Below are positions 12,697-19,422 of a DNA stretch of 19,422 nt, one piece after another (positions within the stretch are counted from its first letter, which is position 1; each line of letters starts with the position of its first letter). The notes under the pieces were generated by a model. It worked only from the letters and a program-made list of their open reading frames with translations, was not told the DNA's origin and did not search any database. The DNA lies in NCBI GenBank assembly GCA_902780985.1, contig CACZHN010000018.1:1-19422 (forward strand), read 5' to 3'. Origin of the DNA: an uncultured Lachnospiraceae bacterium. GTDB lineage: Bacteria > Bacillota_A > Clostridia > Lachnospirales > Lachnospiraceae. Position numbers and translations under genes: made by a program.

Positions 12697-14050
12697 GACT
12701 TCCCTTTCAGGTTTGCACGAACCGCATCAATTAAAGCATTCTGCGTCTTCTCCTTTTTCTGCAGAGCCTTCATGACATCCTCATCTATCGTATCCTTTGC
12801 GATGATATGATGGATGACCACTGTCTCCGTCTGTCCCTGTCTGTGTATCCTCTTAAGAACCTGCTGATACAGTTCCAAAGACCAGAACATTGAGAACAGA
12901 ATCATCGTTGAGCCGCCTTGCTGCAGGTTCAGGCCGTGACCCGCAGATGCAGGATGTATGATTGCCACAGGTATCTTACCCGCATTCCAATCTTCGATAT
13001 CCTTTGATGTCTTAATCTCTCTTACCTGAAATTGCTTCTTTATCCTGTCAGCATCGTGCTGAAACCAATAAGCCACAAGAACCGGTTTACCATTGGCACC
13101 TTCGATAAGATCCTCAAGGGCATCAAGCTTTCTGTCATGAATATGGATCACATTCTTATCCTCATCGTAGACCGCACCATTTGCCATCTGAAGAAGCTTA
13201 CCCGACAGAACCGCAGCATTGGCAGCATCGATTTCCTTATCCTTAACCTTAGCTACCATCTCCGCTCTGAAGTCATCGTAGACCGCATACTCTTTCTCAT
13301 CCATATAGACCGGCACTTCATTCAGTACACAATCAGGAAGCTTCAGATAATCACAGGACTTCATGCTGATAGTCATATCCGATATACGGCCATATATCAT
13401 ATCCTCCGCTCCGGGTGCTGGTTTATAGGAAAAGATCATATCCATATTCCTTTTATCCGGTACGAAGTATGAATTGCGGTAGTGCGTGATATATCTTCCG
13501 AGGCGCTTACCATTATCAAGTATCCGAAACTCCGCCCACAGATCCATAAGTCCGTTACTTGAAGGAGTTCCTGTAAGACCGACTATCCTTCTCACGAAAG
13601 GTCTTACCTTAAGGAGACTCTTGAACCTCTTTGCTTGATGGCTCTTAAACGAAGACAATTCATCGATTACTACCATGTCATAGTCGAATGGGATACCGCT
13701 CTTATTAACAAGCCAATCAACATTCTCTCTGTTTATGATATGAATCTGTGTCTTCTGCATCAGAGCCTGTATCCGCTCCTTCTCACTTCCGATTGCTACA
13801 CTGTAGGAAAGTCCTTTCAGATGATCCCACTTCTTAATCTCAGAAGGCCATGTGTCTCTCGCCACACGGAGCGGTGCTATGATCAAAACCTTTCTGACAT
13901 CGAAATAGTCATACATTAGGTCATCTATTGCGGTAAGGGTTATAACCGTCTTACCTAACCAAGGCCCATATCAAGGAATACCGCAGCCTCTTTTTTCTCT
14001 TCAATGAACTGAACCGCAAACTGCTGATAATCATGTGGTATGAACTTCAT
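12693..14050 (-). pseudogene. SNF2-type DNA helicase, broken by a 5-nt insertion in Walker A
   Basis: The gene begins at ATG 14050, overlapping the VRR-NUC stop as ATGA, and reads MKFIPHDYQQFAVQFIEEKK, then EAAVFLDMGLG, where TAG stops it at 13957. Removing five bases (about 13954-13959) restores GLGKTVITLTAIDDL and joins the long frame that starts MYDYFDVRKVLIIAPL at 13916, giving 450 aa, the usual phage SNF2 size. Downstream motifs are intact: VVIDELSSFKS (Walker B), LTGTPSSNGL, ASAGHGLNLQQGG and RIHRQGQT. The 407-aa remainder lacks the Q-motif and Walker A, so it should not hydrolyse ATP normally. A sequencing or assembly error at this spot is an alternative. Confidence 0.88.
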
Positions 14051-14343
14051 TCGGCATCACCTCCAATCTTTTTAAGTATTTCTGTTATCTGTTCAATCCC
14101 GTCTACGCAGTAAACCTGAAAGCCAAGTCTCTCCAACTGTTCTTTCCGCCTTACCTGCAGAGACCGCATCTTTTTACCTGGTGCTTTAAGTTCAACAAAA
14201 GCAATCCGTCCTTCCGGTAAAAGCACTATACGGTCAGGCACACCATCAAATCCCGGACTCACAAACTTAGGAGCAAGACCGCCTGATTTCCTTACTGCGG
14301 TAACGAGTTTCTTCTCAATTTCTTTCTCTCTTAAAGAACTCAT
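14047..14343 (-). CDS. VRR-NUC domain nuclease
   Basis: A 98-aa stand-alone VRR-NUC protein of the PD-(D/E)XK nuclease superfamily. The catalytic signature is GVPDRIVLLPEGRIAFVELK (residues 34-53): Asp in VPDR, then E and K in VELK. It is followed by PGKKMRSLQVRRKEQLERLG, typical of the family, which is thought to process branched DNA. Such small nucleases are regularly found beside SNF2 helicases in phages and probably act with them in replication or recombination. Start ATG at 14343 follows TGGAGGTATCGG. The stop overlaps the helicase start. Confidence 0.92.
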   Translation of the reverse strand: MSSLREKEIEKKLVTAVRKSGGLAPKFVSPGFDGVPDRIVLLPEGRIAFVELKAPGKKMRSLQVRRKEQLERLGFQVYCVDGIEQITEILKKIGGDAE

Positions 14344-14576
14344 CCGATACCTCCATCCTTATGACCTGTGACAAGTGACGTGACAAGTGCCAAAAATTCC
14401 TATATGCGCGAAATACGCGTGTTTCGTGTGCGACTATATATAAAAACAATGATTTAATTTAATATAGAAATTCTTGTCATGTCCGTCACAAATCGTCGCA
14501 GATCACTGTTTTAGGGGTGTGACAACGTGACAACTCTGTGACAACCTCCAAAGACTTGTCACAAAAATCGAGCTTG
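14344..14576. other. candidate phage replication origin (repeats around an AT-rich island)
   Basis: The gap between the primase/helicase and VRR-NUC genes has no coding capacity. It holds the 6-mer GTGACA at 14368, 14380, 14519, 14527 and 14538, and its inverse TGTCAC at 14557 and 14575, plus near copies at 14375 and 14485. Between the two clusters lies an AT-rich stretch (about 14432-14477). Iterons around an easily melted island beside a replication gene are the usual layout of an origin. No convincing promoter was found here. Confidence 0.5.
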
Positions 14577-16919
14577 TCACTCATCCTTGCGGACATATAC
14601 CCGCTGAAGTCCGTAGATATTGATGCGCTTACGGCACTCAACCTTCTCCCAGTCCTTCATCCTCTTCATGATGGCCGAGATAGCATAACTGTCCTTAGGC
14701 TGAATATCCTCTTTGGCTTTTCCGAAGCATTCGCACCATATCTCAATGTTGGATACCTCTGTGCGATGCCCGCTGCCTGCCGGCCTTGTAGGATCGTTCT
14801 GGTCACGGAAGTAATCTCTGCGCCTGTAAGTGTCCATATCATCCCAGGAATCAGGGAGTAACATATCAAGGTACTCACGAACGATACCCTCTCTGTCATC
14901 CTGTTCCATTGCTTCCCTCTGCTCTTCCTGTGCATAGGACTCAAGCTTAGGATCGAGATAAAGCTTCTCACCTGCCTCGGCAATGACCTTGACTTCCGCC
15001 CATATCTGCTGAACAACCTCTTTGGTCATATCCCAAGGCTTATACTTGCTATTACCGGTTACTTTCACATTCCAGAACCTTCTGTTACCGGTAATATCCC
15101 TGAGGTATCCGTTCTCACTGTTGGTAGTTCCGAAGAACACGCACTGTCTCGGATGAGGAGTTACCCTCTTACCGAAAGAGGCTCTGTACTTATCATCACA
15201 ACGGGATACAAAGGCTTTTACCTTATCGAGATCCGCTTTCTTCATACCGGCAAGCTCACCGATCTCATGAATCCAATAACCCTGAAGCTTCTCTGCTGCC
15301 GTTTTGTCATTCATATCAGAAAGAGTAAGGCTGTCCGAGAACCACTCCATACCAAGGTTAGAGATAAATGTTGACTTACCTATTCCCTGAGCTCCGTTAA
15401 AGACAGGCAGATAGTCGAACTTGATACCGGGATGGTAAACACGCATATATGCCGCACATAATGTCTTCCTGCATACGGATCTGATATATTCGTTATCTTC
15501 AGCACCGAGATAATCAATGAAGAGCGTATCCACTCTGTCGATCCCATCCCACTCGGGAAGGCTCTCAAAATACTGCCTTATAGGATGATAGCTTCTGTCA
15601 TCGGCCACCTTGGTTACCGCTATGTCATAATTTCTCTGTGAGAAAGAGCCGTAATGGTCATCAATATAACAGATAAGCTGAGCATCATCGGCATCTCTCC
15701 AGAACTTCGCCGGATGCTGCCAAGGTACCTCACCTTTTATCTCAAGTCCGTCCGCAAGCTGGTTGAAGACGATGTTCCTAAGATATGGGTCATGCTTAAT
15801 GATCAGCTTGGCATTATAAAGGCAGTTCTCAAGTATCGCGCCCTTAGATGTATAACGCAGTCTCTTCTTCCAATCGTCTCCGTCATCTTCTGCAAACTCA
15901 CTCTCTGCTTCCGATAAGCGCTCATTTGCCGCCAGTACCCTTACCTCATCCTGTTCCATGGCAAAATCACACATGGCCTTATATGCTTCTTTCTCATCCA
16001 GGTCTCCGAACTTATGGATGCGGACAAGATCAAAAGCATTACAGAGCTTCAGGTATGCCGGATCTTTCGCATGGTGGCTGTAAGCAAACTTACCTCCGTC
16101 AATGATCTCCACTCCGGCAACGGAACTCGACTCTATGAAATGCCACCTGTCTTCACTGTCTGTAGGTTCATATACATCCGATAAGAACTGCTCGATTGCC
16201 TTCGTTATAGGGAAGTAGGTTCTGTTGAAGCATCCGACCGCCCCTTCCTTCTCAAGAGGGTTCTGTACCTTAACAGGATCGGTAGTATTCGCCTTGCTCT
16301 CCCTTGAAGAGGTTGGAAGTCTTGTCGGATCTGTCCACTCAGGGTGAGCGTTCAGTATCACATCAGGATCTAACCAATCCTTATCTACTTCCTTGAACAC
16401 ATATGACCCGTTCGCCGGAGTTGACGGCCAGTACATAAGCTGATTGGGAAGATATGAGCATTCATCAAAGAAGTCGATGCCCAGATCCTTTGCCACGTAA
16501 CGAGATACGGCTACAAATTCATCGGGAGTCATGTCCCTTGTTACCGGTATCACGATACGAACCCTCGGCTTTTCATCCGTGCTGCTGTGAGTGGTGTAAA
16601 GGCAGCAAGTATAAGGCATCTTATCTTCAAAATCTTCCAGAAACTCTTTATCGATTCTGTCTCCGTCAAGAGTTACCATGGAGCGAAGGTCAACTGTATC
16701 AATCTTCCTTCTCCCGCCCTGGAGAGCTCCTCCGACAAAACCGCCATGGTCTTTTGCCGCATCCTTCTGAGCCTTGCCCATCTTGGCATACTCTTCGGCT
16801 GACTCCGGTGTCCGTATCGTAGTCTTAAGACGTTCCACCAGATCCGCAAAACAAATCGTCTTGTTAACCCATTTCTTTGCCTGCCGACTTGACCCGTAGG
16901 CTATAGATAACTCCCTCAT
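14577..16919 (-). CDS. VapE/DUF5906-type primase-helicase
   Basis: A 780-aa replication protein (numbers from TTG at 16925). The N-terminal part looks like an archaeo-eukaryotic-type primase domain: VTLDGDRID (84-92), then TTHSSTDEKPRVRIVIPV (111-128) and NQLMYWPSTP (161-170). The C-terminal virulence-associated E helicase has Walker A GAQGIGKST (511-519), Walker B WIHEIGEL (551-558), VFFGTTN (596-602) and an arginine-finger-like GNRRFW (613-618). ATG at 16919 is preferred: it forms ATGA with the upstream stop and lies 10 bases after GAGGAGG. It probably primes and unwinds DNA at the adjacent repeat region. Confidence 0.93.
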   Translation of the reverse strand: MRELSIAYGSSRQAKKWVNKTICFADLVERLKTTIRTPESAEEYAKMGKAQKDAAKDHGGFVGGALQGGRRKIDTVDLRSMVTLDGDRIDKEFLEDFEDKMPYTCCLYTTHSSTDEKPRVRIVIPVTRDMTPDEFVAVSRYVAKDLGIDFFDECSYLPNQLMYWPSTPANGSYVFKEVDKDWLDPDVILNAHPEWTDPTRLPTSSRESKANTTDPVKVQNPLEKEGAVGCFNRTYFPITKAIEQFLSDVYEPTDSEDRWHFIESSSVAGVEIIDGGKFAYSHHAKDPAYLKLCNAFDLVRIHKFGDLDEKEAYKAMCDFAMEQDEVRVLAANERLSEAESEFAEDDGDDWKKRLRYTSKGAILENCLYNAKLIIKHDPYLRNIVFNQLADGLEIKGEVPWQHPAKFWRDADDAQLICYIDDHYGSFSQRNYDIAVTKVADDRSYHPIRQYFESLPEWDGIDRVDTLFIDYLGAEDNEYIRSVCRKTLCAAYMRVYHPGIKFDYLPVFNGAQGIGKSTFISNLGMEWFSDSLTLSDMNDKTAAEKLQGYWIHEIGELAGMKKADLDKVKAFVSRCDDKYRASFGKRVTPHPRQCVFFGTTNSENGYLRDITGNRRFWNVKVTGNSKYKPWDMTKEVVQQIWAEVKVIAEAGEKLYLDPKLESYAQEEQREAMEQDDREGIVREYLDMLLPDSWDDMDTYRRRDYFRDQNDPTRPAGSGHRTEVSNIEIWCECFGKAKEDIQPKDSYAISAIMKRMKDWEKVECRKRINIYGLQRVYVRKDE

Positions 16920-17281
16920 GCCCAAACCACCTCCTCGAACTTTCCATTGAAATACCTTACCTTCTGGTGTCGCTTTGTTGCTTTTTCGATCTCTGTCTGC
17001 ATACCGCTGCTTATTCTATCTGCAAGCACCCAGACCTCATCGCACTTACCCATAAGAACGATATCCATGAACAGGGCAAGTTCTCTCTCTTCTTTAACTG
17101 AATCTTCCATGAACTGTGGAAACATCAGATGCGGTGCAAGTGGTATCTGACCGCTATCAAGAGCAAACCGACAGAACTCCCTTGTGCGCTCCGTGTTATA
17201 AACCACATCTCCGCTGAAGGGACTACAGATATAAACGAGTGGTCGGTACACCCGTTCATCTTTGACTTTGACATCTGCCAT
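16916..17281 (-). CDS. DUF4406 / nucleoside deoxyribosyltransferase-like protein
   Basis: A 121-aa protein of the DUF4406 type, related to nucleoside 2-deoxyribosyltransferases. Counting from the ATG at 17281, the pattern includes VYICSPFSGDVVYNTERTRE, then PLAPHLMFPQF, and CDEVWVLADRISSGMQTEIE, where the final E sits in the position of the family's catalytic glutamate. A role in nucleotide salvage or modification is guessed. The start at 17281 follows AAGGAGG; an in-frame extension to 17320 runs into a terminator hairpin. The stop overlaps the primase-helicase start (ATGA). Confidence 0.82.
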   Translation of the reverse strand: MADVKVKDERVYRPLVYICSPFSGDVVYNTERTREFCRFALDSGQIPLAPHLMFPQFMEDSVKEERELALFMDIVLMGKCDEVWVLADRISSGMQTEIEKATKRHQKVRYFNGKFEEVVWA

Positions 17282-17297
17282 TTCAGACCTCCTTGGT

Positions 17298-17344
17298 AAT
17301 AAAAATTCCGAGGCTATCAAGTAACCTCTACTTGGTAGCCCCGG
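17298..17344 (-). terminator. intrinsic terminator between sigma-like and DUF4406 genes
   Basis: On the minus strand CCGGGGCTACCAAG (17344-17331) pairs with CTTGATAGCCTCGG (17321-17308) across 14 positions with one mismatch and one G-U. A 9-base loop separates the arms, and AATTTTTATT follows. The T-run ends a few bases before the AAGGAGG of the DUF4406 gene, so hairpin and ribosome binding site are adjacent. Confidence 0.72.
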
Positions 17345-17358
17345 GAGGAGGTTGAATC

Positions 17359-17880
17359 TTACGATTCCTTATAAACTTCCTTTAACTTTTTTGCAGCACG
17401 GTTCAGTTTCTGAGTGATATTGTTCTCGGAGTCACCGACTCTGGCAGCATATTCGCGGATAGTCATGCCGTCGATGCGAACCGCAATGAAGGCTTCTGCC
17501 CACTCAGGCTTCTTAATAAGCGCAGATCTTACCCACGAACAGATTTCTTCATACTCAAGGTCACTGTGGTCATCTGTACCGGATAACAGGTAATCCATGA
17601 TATCGAACCCTGTATCCTCAGGATCTGCCTGAATGTAGCCCTTTCTTCCGTCCATACGCTTACGCTTCGGTGTCGGATCAATATGTCTGGTCTCTCTGTG
17701 CCAGACATTGTACTCAGGTCTGTTGTACTGCTCATCGAAAGCCTCCTGTATACGGCTCTCGGTCTCTTCGTCGGAAAGCCCTTCACCTTCAAGGGACAGG
17801 CTGACCCACATCTGTCTTGTTGCCTCTGAATCCAGTTCGATCTCCTGAATCTCATTCTCGTAGCGAACTCTTAACTTCAT
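17359..17880 (-). CDS. sigma-70 region 4-like phage regulator
   Basis: A 173-aa protein ending in a sigma-region-4-like HTH: IKKPEWAEAFIAVRIDGMTI, REYAARVGDSENNITQKLNR, then AAKKLKE. The middle has a basic PTPKRKRMDGRKG segment and an acidic DYLLSGTDDHSDLEYEE stretch. Proteins of this shape are common at the left end of Firmicutes prophages and integrative elements as putative transcription regulators. I chose ATG at 17880 because AGAAAGGA lies upstream; the frame stays open to 18072 but that start has no binding site and the extension does not look like protein. An 11-bp inverted repeat covers the binding site and the first base of the start codon. Confidence 0.8.
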   Translation of the reverse strand: MKLRVRYENEIQEIELDSEATRQMWVSLSLEGEGLSDEETESRIQEAFDEQYNRPEYNVWHRETRHIDPTPKRKRMDGRKGYIQADPEDTGFDIMDYLLSGTDDHSDLEYEEICSWVRSALIKKPEWAEAFIAVRIDGMTIREYAARVGDSENNITQKLNRAAKKLKEVYKES

Positions 17881-17926
17881 AATGCATTCCTTTCTGCCGG
17901 TGGTTTTCAGACAGCGGAATGCATTA
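17880..17926 (-). promoter_or_regulatory. inverted repeat covering the sigma-like gene's ribosome binding site
   Basis: An 11-bp perfect inverted repeat joins 17926-17916 (TAATGCATTCC on the minus strand) with 17890-17880 (GGAATGCATTA). The second arm contains the GGA of the ribosome binding site and the A of the ATG. In RNA this hairpin would hide the start site. Each arm also carries the palindrome AATGCATT (17881-17888 and 17918-17925), so the pair could instead be a protein operator. Confidence 0.6.
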
Positions 17927-18251
17927 AGAAAGGAGCCTTGCTCAGAAGATGACCGCAGACTCCTGTTTGCCGAGAAAATGGCGCACTGAAGTACGGTGGG
18001 TGCATCTTCATCCCTATACAACCGGTTAGGTTGTAGTGGATTCTCTATGCATCCCGCCGTCCTAATGGCCATCTCGGACTTTGAGATTTATATTGTTTAT
18101 TTAGGTGCCTTTCGGCTTACCTTCGATTTAATACGGCGCTTCGGCCATATAAACAAAAAAACGTCGGAGTTACCTATAAAACCTTTCGGCTACATAGATA
18201 ACTCCGACGTTCAGTTCCTCGATTGGTTACGGGACTATTTGCGGTAGTTTC
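17881..18251. other. noncoding, hairpin-rich stretch between modules
   Basis: I find no convincing gene in these 371 bases. From right to left on the minus strand they hold a long terminator (18153-18212); a compact fold with GTTTAT/ATAAAC ends (about 18099-18152) enclosing a GAAA-capped hairpin with AGGT/ACCT and GCC/GGC arms; a 7-bp hairpin TACAACC/GGTTGTA (about 18013-18033); and the inverted repeat over the next gene's start. No strong promoter could be assigned, although one must exist nearby if the terminator is efficient. Confidence 0.6.
18153..18212 (-). terminator. very long intrinsic terminator
   Basis: On the minus strand AACGTCGGAGTTA (18212-18200) pairs perfectly with TAACTCCGACGTT. 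A G-U pair and four more pairs (CTAT/ATAG) follow inward, then an AGCC-GAAA-GGTT cap with a GNRA tetraloop. The stem runs into TTTTTTTG. Pairing and GNRA loop hold only for the minus-strand RNA, so it terminates the 61-aa gene's transcript. At about 22 pairs it is longer than most terminators and may also stabilise a 3' end or a small RNA. Confidence 0.82.
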
Positions 18252-18437
18252 TTACTCTCTTTCTGCTTCTTTAACAGCATCCACCTGGTAAACTACATCA
18301 TCCCAGAGGATCTTTTCATATTTATTTTTGTCAGACTTTTTTTCAAGATATATCTGTCCGTTCTCAACCAAAACATCACAAAATCTTGGCTTATTTGGTT
18401 TCGAACTGTGTAAATCACGAATCGGCGATTTTCGCAT
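18252..18437 (-). CDS. small unknown protein, 61 aa
   Basis: The ATG at 18437 is preceded by GGGAGGTGATAAA, one of the strongest ribosome binding sites in the window, so the gene is probably real. The protein starts with a basic segment (MRKSPIRDLHSSKPNKPRF), followed by VLVENGQIYLEKKSDKNKYE, then KILWDDVVYQVDAVKEAERE. It has no membrane segment or recognisable motif. It lies 14 bases after the HTH protein gene in the same transcript and is followed by a long terminator. A partner or regulator of the upstream protein is possible but unproven. Confidence 0.7.
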   Translation of the reverse strand: MRKSPIRDLHSSKPNKPRFCDVLVENGQIYLEKKSDKNKYEKILWDDVVYQVDAVKEAERE

Positions 18438-18452
18438 TTTATCACCTCCCTC

Positions 18453-19247
18453 TTATATTACCAAGCCGCAATACTTAATCTGCGGGTGTGCTATCATAAA
18501 CAGTTCCAGTTTTTCTCTTTCAGGTGCTGACAAGAGTAATTCCTTATTCTTGGTTTTCGAAACATCTTCAGGATGATCGCTTATAAACGTTTCTTTAGAT
18601 ACAAACAAAACATGATATTTCGTTTTGTCCTTCATATCCTGATGGAAAGTAGCAATCACATAGTCTGCCAAAAATGCGTATTCCTCAGGCAAGTTATCGA
18701 TACCATTCAGCCACTTATACTGGGCCCCTTCATAGCCCCTTGATGGCGGTGGACTCAGCTGCGGAATTTTCCACTCGCTTCCTTCCTTGTATGCAGTACG
18801 TATCTTCCCTCTTCTAATCCACTGACGCACAGTACCTTGTTCGACTTCATAGAACTTCGCATACTGTTCTACAGAAAATGAATCTGGACGAAGTGAAATG
18901 AGTTTATATACCGCATCAAGCTTTCCTGAACGAAAACCTCCGTCTTCCTCAAGTTTATATTCTTTATAATGTTCAATATTGAGAGAAAACTCATCATATT
19001 GATACTCAAGTTCATAAACCCAATAATCTGGCAAATTATCAAACAGAACGGAATTCTGAATCTTCTCCTCAAACGCTGCAAGAAACATGACCATCAGGGC
19101 ATAATAAGTCTTCGGATACTTAGGATTCTCTTCAGCTTCTGACATATATCTCTTGATTTTCTTACTCAGTTTCCTTAGTACAGCCTCTTTCGTTATGCAT
19201 TCATTGCGCCTTATTGCTTCAATTATTTCTTTCTCTGATGTTGGCAT
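18453..19247 (-). CDS. unknown protein with excisionase/MerR-type HTH
   Basis: A 264-aa protein. About residues 133-172 read DSFSVEQYAKFYEVEQGTVR, then QWIRRGKIRTAYKEGSEWKIP, a winged-helix pattern seen in excisionase-like and DNA-binding domain HTH_17 proteins. The N-terminal third is helical and charged. The C-terminal part (YHVLFVSKETFISDHPED, ending KYCGLVI) is unfamiliar. Start at 19247 is preferred: AAAGGGG lies upstream, and the promoter at 19277-19305 would start transcription near 19270, downstream of the alternative ATG at 19286. It is followed by the 61-aa gene. It may be a prophage regulator or a host/accessory gene next to the phage. Confidence 0.75.
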   Translation of the reverse strand: MPTSEKEIIEAIRRNECITKEAVLRKLSKKIKRYMSEAEENPKYPKTYYALMVMFLAAFEEKIQNSVLFDNLPDYWVYELEYQYDEFSLNIEHYKEYKLEEDGGFRSGKLDAVYKLISLRPDSFSVEQYAKFYEVEQGTVRQWIRRGKIRTAYKEGSEWKIPQLSPPPSRGYEGAQYKWLNGIDNLPEEYAFLADYVIATFHQDMKDKTKYHVLFVSKETFISDHPEDVSKTKNKELLLSAPEREKLELFMIAHPQIKYCGLVI

Positions 19248-19276
19248 ATTTTCAGCCCCTTTCTCTTTGTACTCAT

Positions 19277-19305
19277 AGGATAGCATTTCATTTGTACTGT
19301 GTCAA
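19277..19305 (-). promoter_or_regulatory. consensus sigma70 promoter of the HTH gene
   Basis: TTGACA (19305-19300), a 17-bp spacer and TATCCT (19282-19277) on the minus strand. The transcription start would be near 19270, about 23 bases before the ATG at 19247. It is one of the two best promoters in the window. Confidence 0.8.
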
Positions 19306-19330
19306 TACATTTTTGTACTGTTGCAATACA
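19293..19330. promoter_or_regulatory. two tandem operator-like palindromes over the promoter
   Basis: Two 17-bp imperfect palindromes, TGTACTGTGTCAATACA (19293-19309) and TGTACTGTTGCAATACA (19314-19330), lie 21 bp apart, two helical turns, with TGTA/TACA ends. The first overlaps the -35 box. This is the usual layout for a dimeric HTH repressor; the gene's own HTH product is the obvious candidate. Confidence 0.65.
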
Positions 19331-19347
19331 TTTTCTATTATTCAGCA

Positions 19348-19367
19348 ATTACGCTTATTTGCGTAAT
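19348..19367. repeat. 7-bp inverted repeat upstream of the promoter
   Basis: ATTACGC (19348-19354) and GCGTAAT (19361-19367) are separated by six bases in the AT-rich gap between the terminator at 19375 and the promoter at 19305. It could be a further operator or chance. Confidence 0.35.
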
Positions 19368-19374
19368 CCTTTGT

Positions 19375-19407
19375 CAAAAAATATCTTGCCACCCTAAAGC
19401 GGCAAGA
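19375..19407 (-). terminator. intrinsic terminator of a gene beyond the right edge
   Basis: On the minus strand TCTTGCC (19407-19401) pairs with GGCAAGA (19390-19384) across a 10-base loop, and TATTTTTTG follows. It ends a minus-strand transcript coming from outside the window and isolates the HTH gene's promoter. Confidence 0.78.
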
Positions 19408-19422
19408 ATTAGATAATGCCAC

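Noticed and set aside
14401..14475. Promoter for the VRR-NUC operon in the AT-rich gap
   Set aside because: Several TATA-like words occur but none has an acceptable -35 at 16-18 bp; the AT-rich content alone explains them.
17881..18072. N-terminal extension of the sigma-like gene to an ATG at 18072
   Set aside because: No ribosome binding site at 18072, the translated stretch does not look like protein, and a good site (AGAAAGGA) serves the ATG at 17880.
19248..19286. Upstream start (ATG at 19286) for the HTH gene
   Set aside because: It would lie upstream of the predicted transcription start (near 19270) and has no ribosome binding site; the ATG at 19247 has AAAGGGG.

Overview
The window is most of the replication, packaging, head and head-tail connection part of a tailed phage or prophage (HK97-type siphovirus, class Caudoviricetes). 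Almost every gene lies on the minus strand and is transcribed right to left. Moderate GC, strong GGAGG-type ribosome binding sites, tight ATGA/TAATG gene overlaps and the gene families (P27-type small terminase, gp6/gp16/gp10 connectors, ArpU/RinA-like late regulator) suggest a Gram-positive host, most likely a Clostridia/Lachnospiraceae-type gut bacterium. The host assignment is inference.

Layout in transcription order. (1) 19422-18250: a terminator for an upstream gene, a promoter with two tandem operator-like palindromes, an unknown protein with an excisionase-like HTH, a 61-aa unknown protein, and a very long intrinsic terminator. (2) 18250-17881: a noncoding, hairpin-rich stretch ending in a hairpin over the start of a sigma-region-4-like gene. 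(3) 17880-14577: the sigma-like gene, a DUF4406 protein and a VapE-type primase/helicase. (4) 14576-14344: an AT-rich island flanked by GTGACA/TGTCAC repeats, a candidate replication origin. (5) 14343-12039: VRR-NUC nuclease, SNF2 helicase (broken by a 5-nt insertion in Walker A), a small unknown protein and a DUF1492/ArpU-like late regulator. (6) 12054-11901: five 10-bp repeats, an extended -10 promoter and a terminator hairpin in the leader, which looks like the late-gene switch. (7) 11901-6482: HNH endonuclease, a GC-rich candidate cos region, radical-SAM protein, small terminase, two tandem ParB-like proteins, a C5-cytosine methyltransferase and the large terminase. (8) 6393-5941: one gene on the opposite strand with its own promoter. 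(9) 5917-207: portal, ClpP-type protease, major capsid protein, gp6-, gp16- and gp10-like connectors, tail terminator, major tail protein and tail assembly chaperone gpG with a programmed -1 frameshift to gpGT. (10) 206-1: the expected tape-measure gene is absent and AT-rich sequence of other character begins.

The VapE/SNF2/VRR-NUC genes probably replicate the genome from the nearby repeat region. The DUF1492 protein probably turns on the late promoter just downstream of its own gene. The late operon then cuts and packages DNA (HNH, TerS, TerL) and builds the capsid and neck. The least conventional parts are the DNA-modification-like cluster (radical SAM, twin ParB-like proteins, C5 methyltransferase) embedded in the packaging operon, the counter-oriented gene between terminase and portal, the repeat-controlled late promoter with a terminator in its leader, and the helicase lesion.
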